Below, piece by piece: positions 63,740 through 64,000 of a DNA stretch of 64,000 bases; positions within the stretch are counted from its first letter, which is position 1; each line of letters begins with the position of its first letter. A program made the position numbers and the translations under genes. The notes beneath the pieces were generated by a model. It ran no database searches. It saw only the letters and a program-made list of their open reading frames with translations, and was not told the DNA's origin. Source of the stretch: Ornithodoros turicata (Eukaryota; Arthropoda; Arachnida; Ixodida; Argasidae); NCBI RefSeq assembly GCF_037126465.1, contig NC_088204.1, positions 75,019,807 to 75,083,806 on the forward strand, written 5' to 3'.

Positions 63740-64000
63740 TTAAAGGGGTTGGGACACTTTCATAGATATGGTTCATTATACCATGGACGAATTGAAAAAA
63801 AAAAGAATTCTTTTACATTTCGTCCTCGGCGAGATACAAGCCCTCGAAGACACTCCAGAGCAAAGCGCAGACGCCAGAGAGCTCAGAGTTGCGTCCATAC
63901 TCATTGGCAGCCGTAAGCACGTCACTTCCAGTGCGCTGCCTCACAGGCGGCGGCGAGGGCTGTGACGTCAGAACTGCATGAGTTTCGGTACTTGCGGTGC
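63740..64000. mobile_element. Left end of a TTAA-type MITE (truncated by window edge)
   Basis: Begins TTAAAGGGGTTGGGACAC directly after the minisatellite, like the ends at 30319 and 57218. The frame inside (DELKKKRILLHFVLGE) has no recognised similarity. Confidence 0.45.

Overview
The window is eukaryotic nuclear DNA, most likely from a chelicerate and probably a hard tick. The reasons are spliced exons with GT-AG borders, large repeat-filled introns, tRNA-derived SINE modules and a dense load of DNA transposons. The genus cannot be named from the sequence alone. No bacterial operon, CRISPR array or intact tRNA or rRNA gene was seen.

The host genes are two head-to-tail paralogues of TECPR1 (tectonin beta-propeller repeat-containing protein 1), both on the + strand. 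Gene A (1-14440) enters already in progress. Fifteen exons give 704 in-frame codons plus a stop, covering the helix before the PH domain, the PH domain, the second dysferlin (DysF) domain and the C-terminal tectonin repeats. Gene B (26041 to beyond the right edge) contributes the N-terminal part: first tectonin repeat, first DysF domain, further tectonin repeats, then the linker and the start of the central tectonin region. Every splice phase is consistent along both genes. The one region present in both (772-1122 and 61641-61936) is clearly homologous but diverged, mostly at silent sites in its conserved core, so these look like two selected genes rather than two alleles. By family knowledge TECPR1 binds sphingomyelin and phosphoinositide on damaged lysosomes and engages ATG5-ATG12.

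Almost everything else is mobile DNA. It includes an apparently intact pogo/Tigger-like transposon antisense in an intron of gene A (10208-12349) and a young Ty3/gypsy LTR retrotransposon with matching LTRs in gene B (36676-41177). There is also a broken BEL/Pao element split by a hAT-like MITE (about 19680-22764) and a dead mariner (52058-53323). Several MITEs have exact target-site duplications, and three long foldback elements share ACAGGGTGT-like ends. Two copies of an unfamiliar 3.1-3.3 kb element with 8-bp target duplications occupy 54010-57090 and 57529-60846. Two nested large elements bounded by terminal inverted repeats lie at 46105-51934 and 46992-51000. A 1.7 kb minisatellite fills the last visible intron of gene B.

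Smaller possible coding units are a decayed THAP-domain gene between the two TECPR1 genes (24893-25423), two small spliced reading frames in intron 2 of gene B, and a three-exon minus-strand frame of 77 codons inside the 46992-51000 element. These are reported with low confidence.
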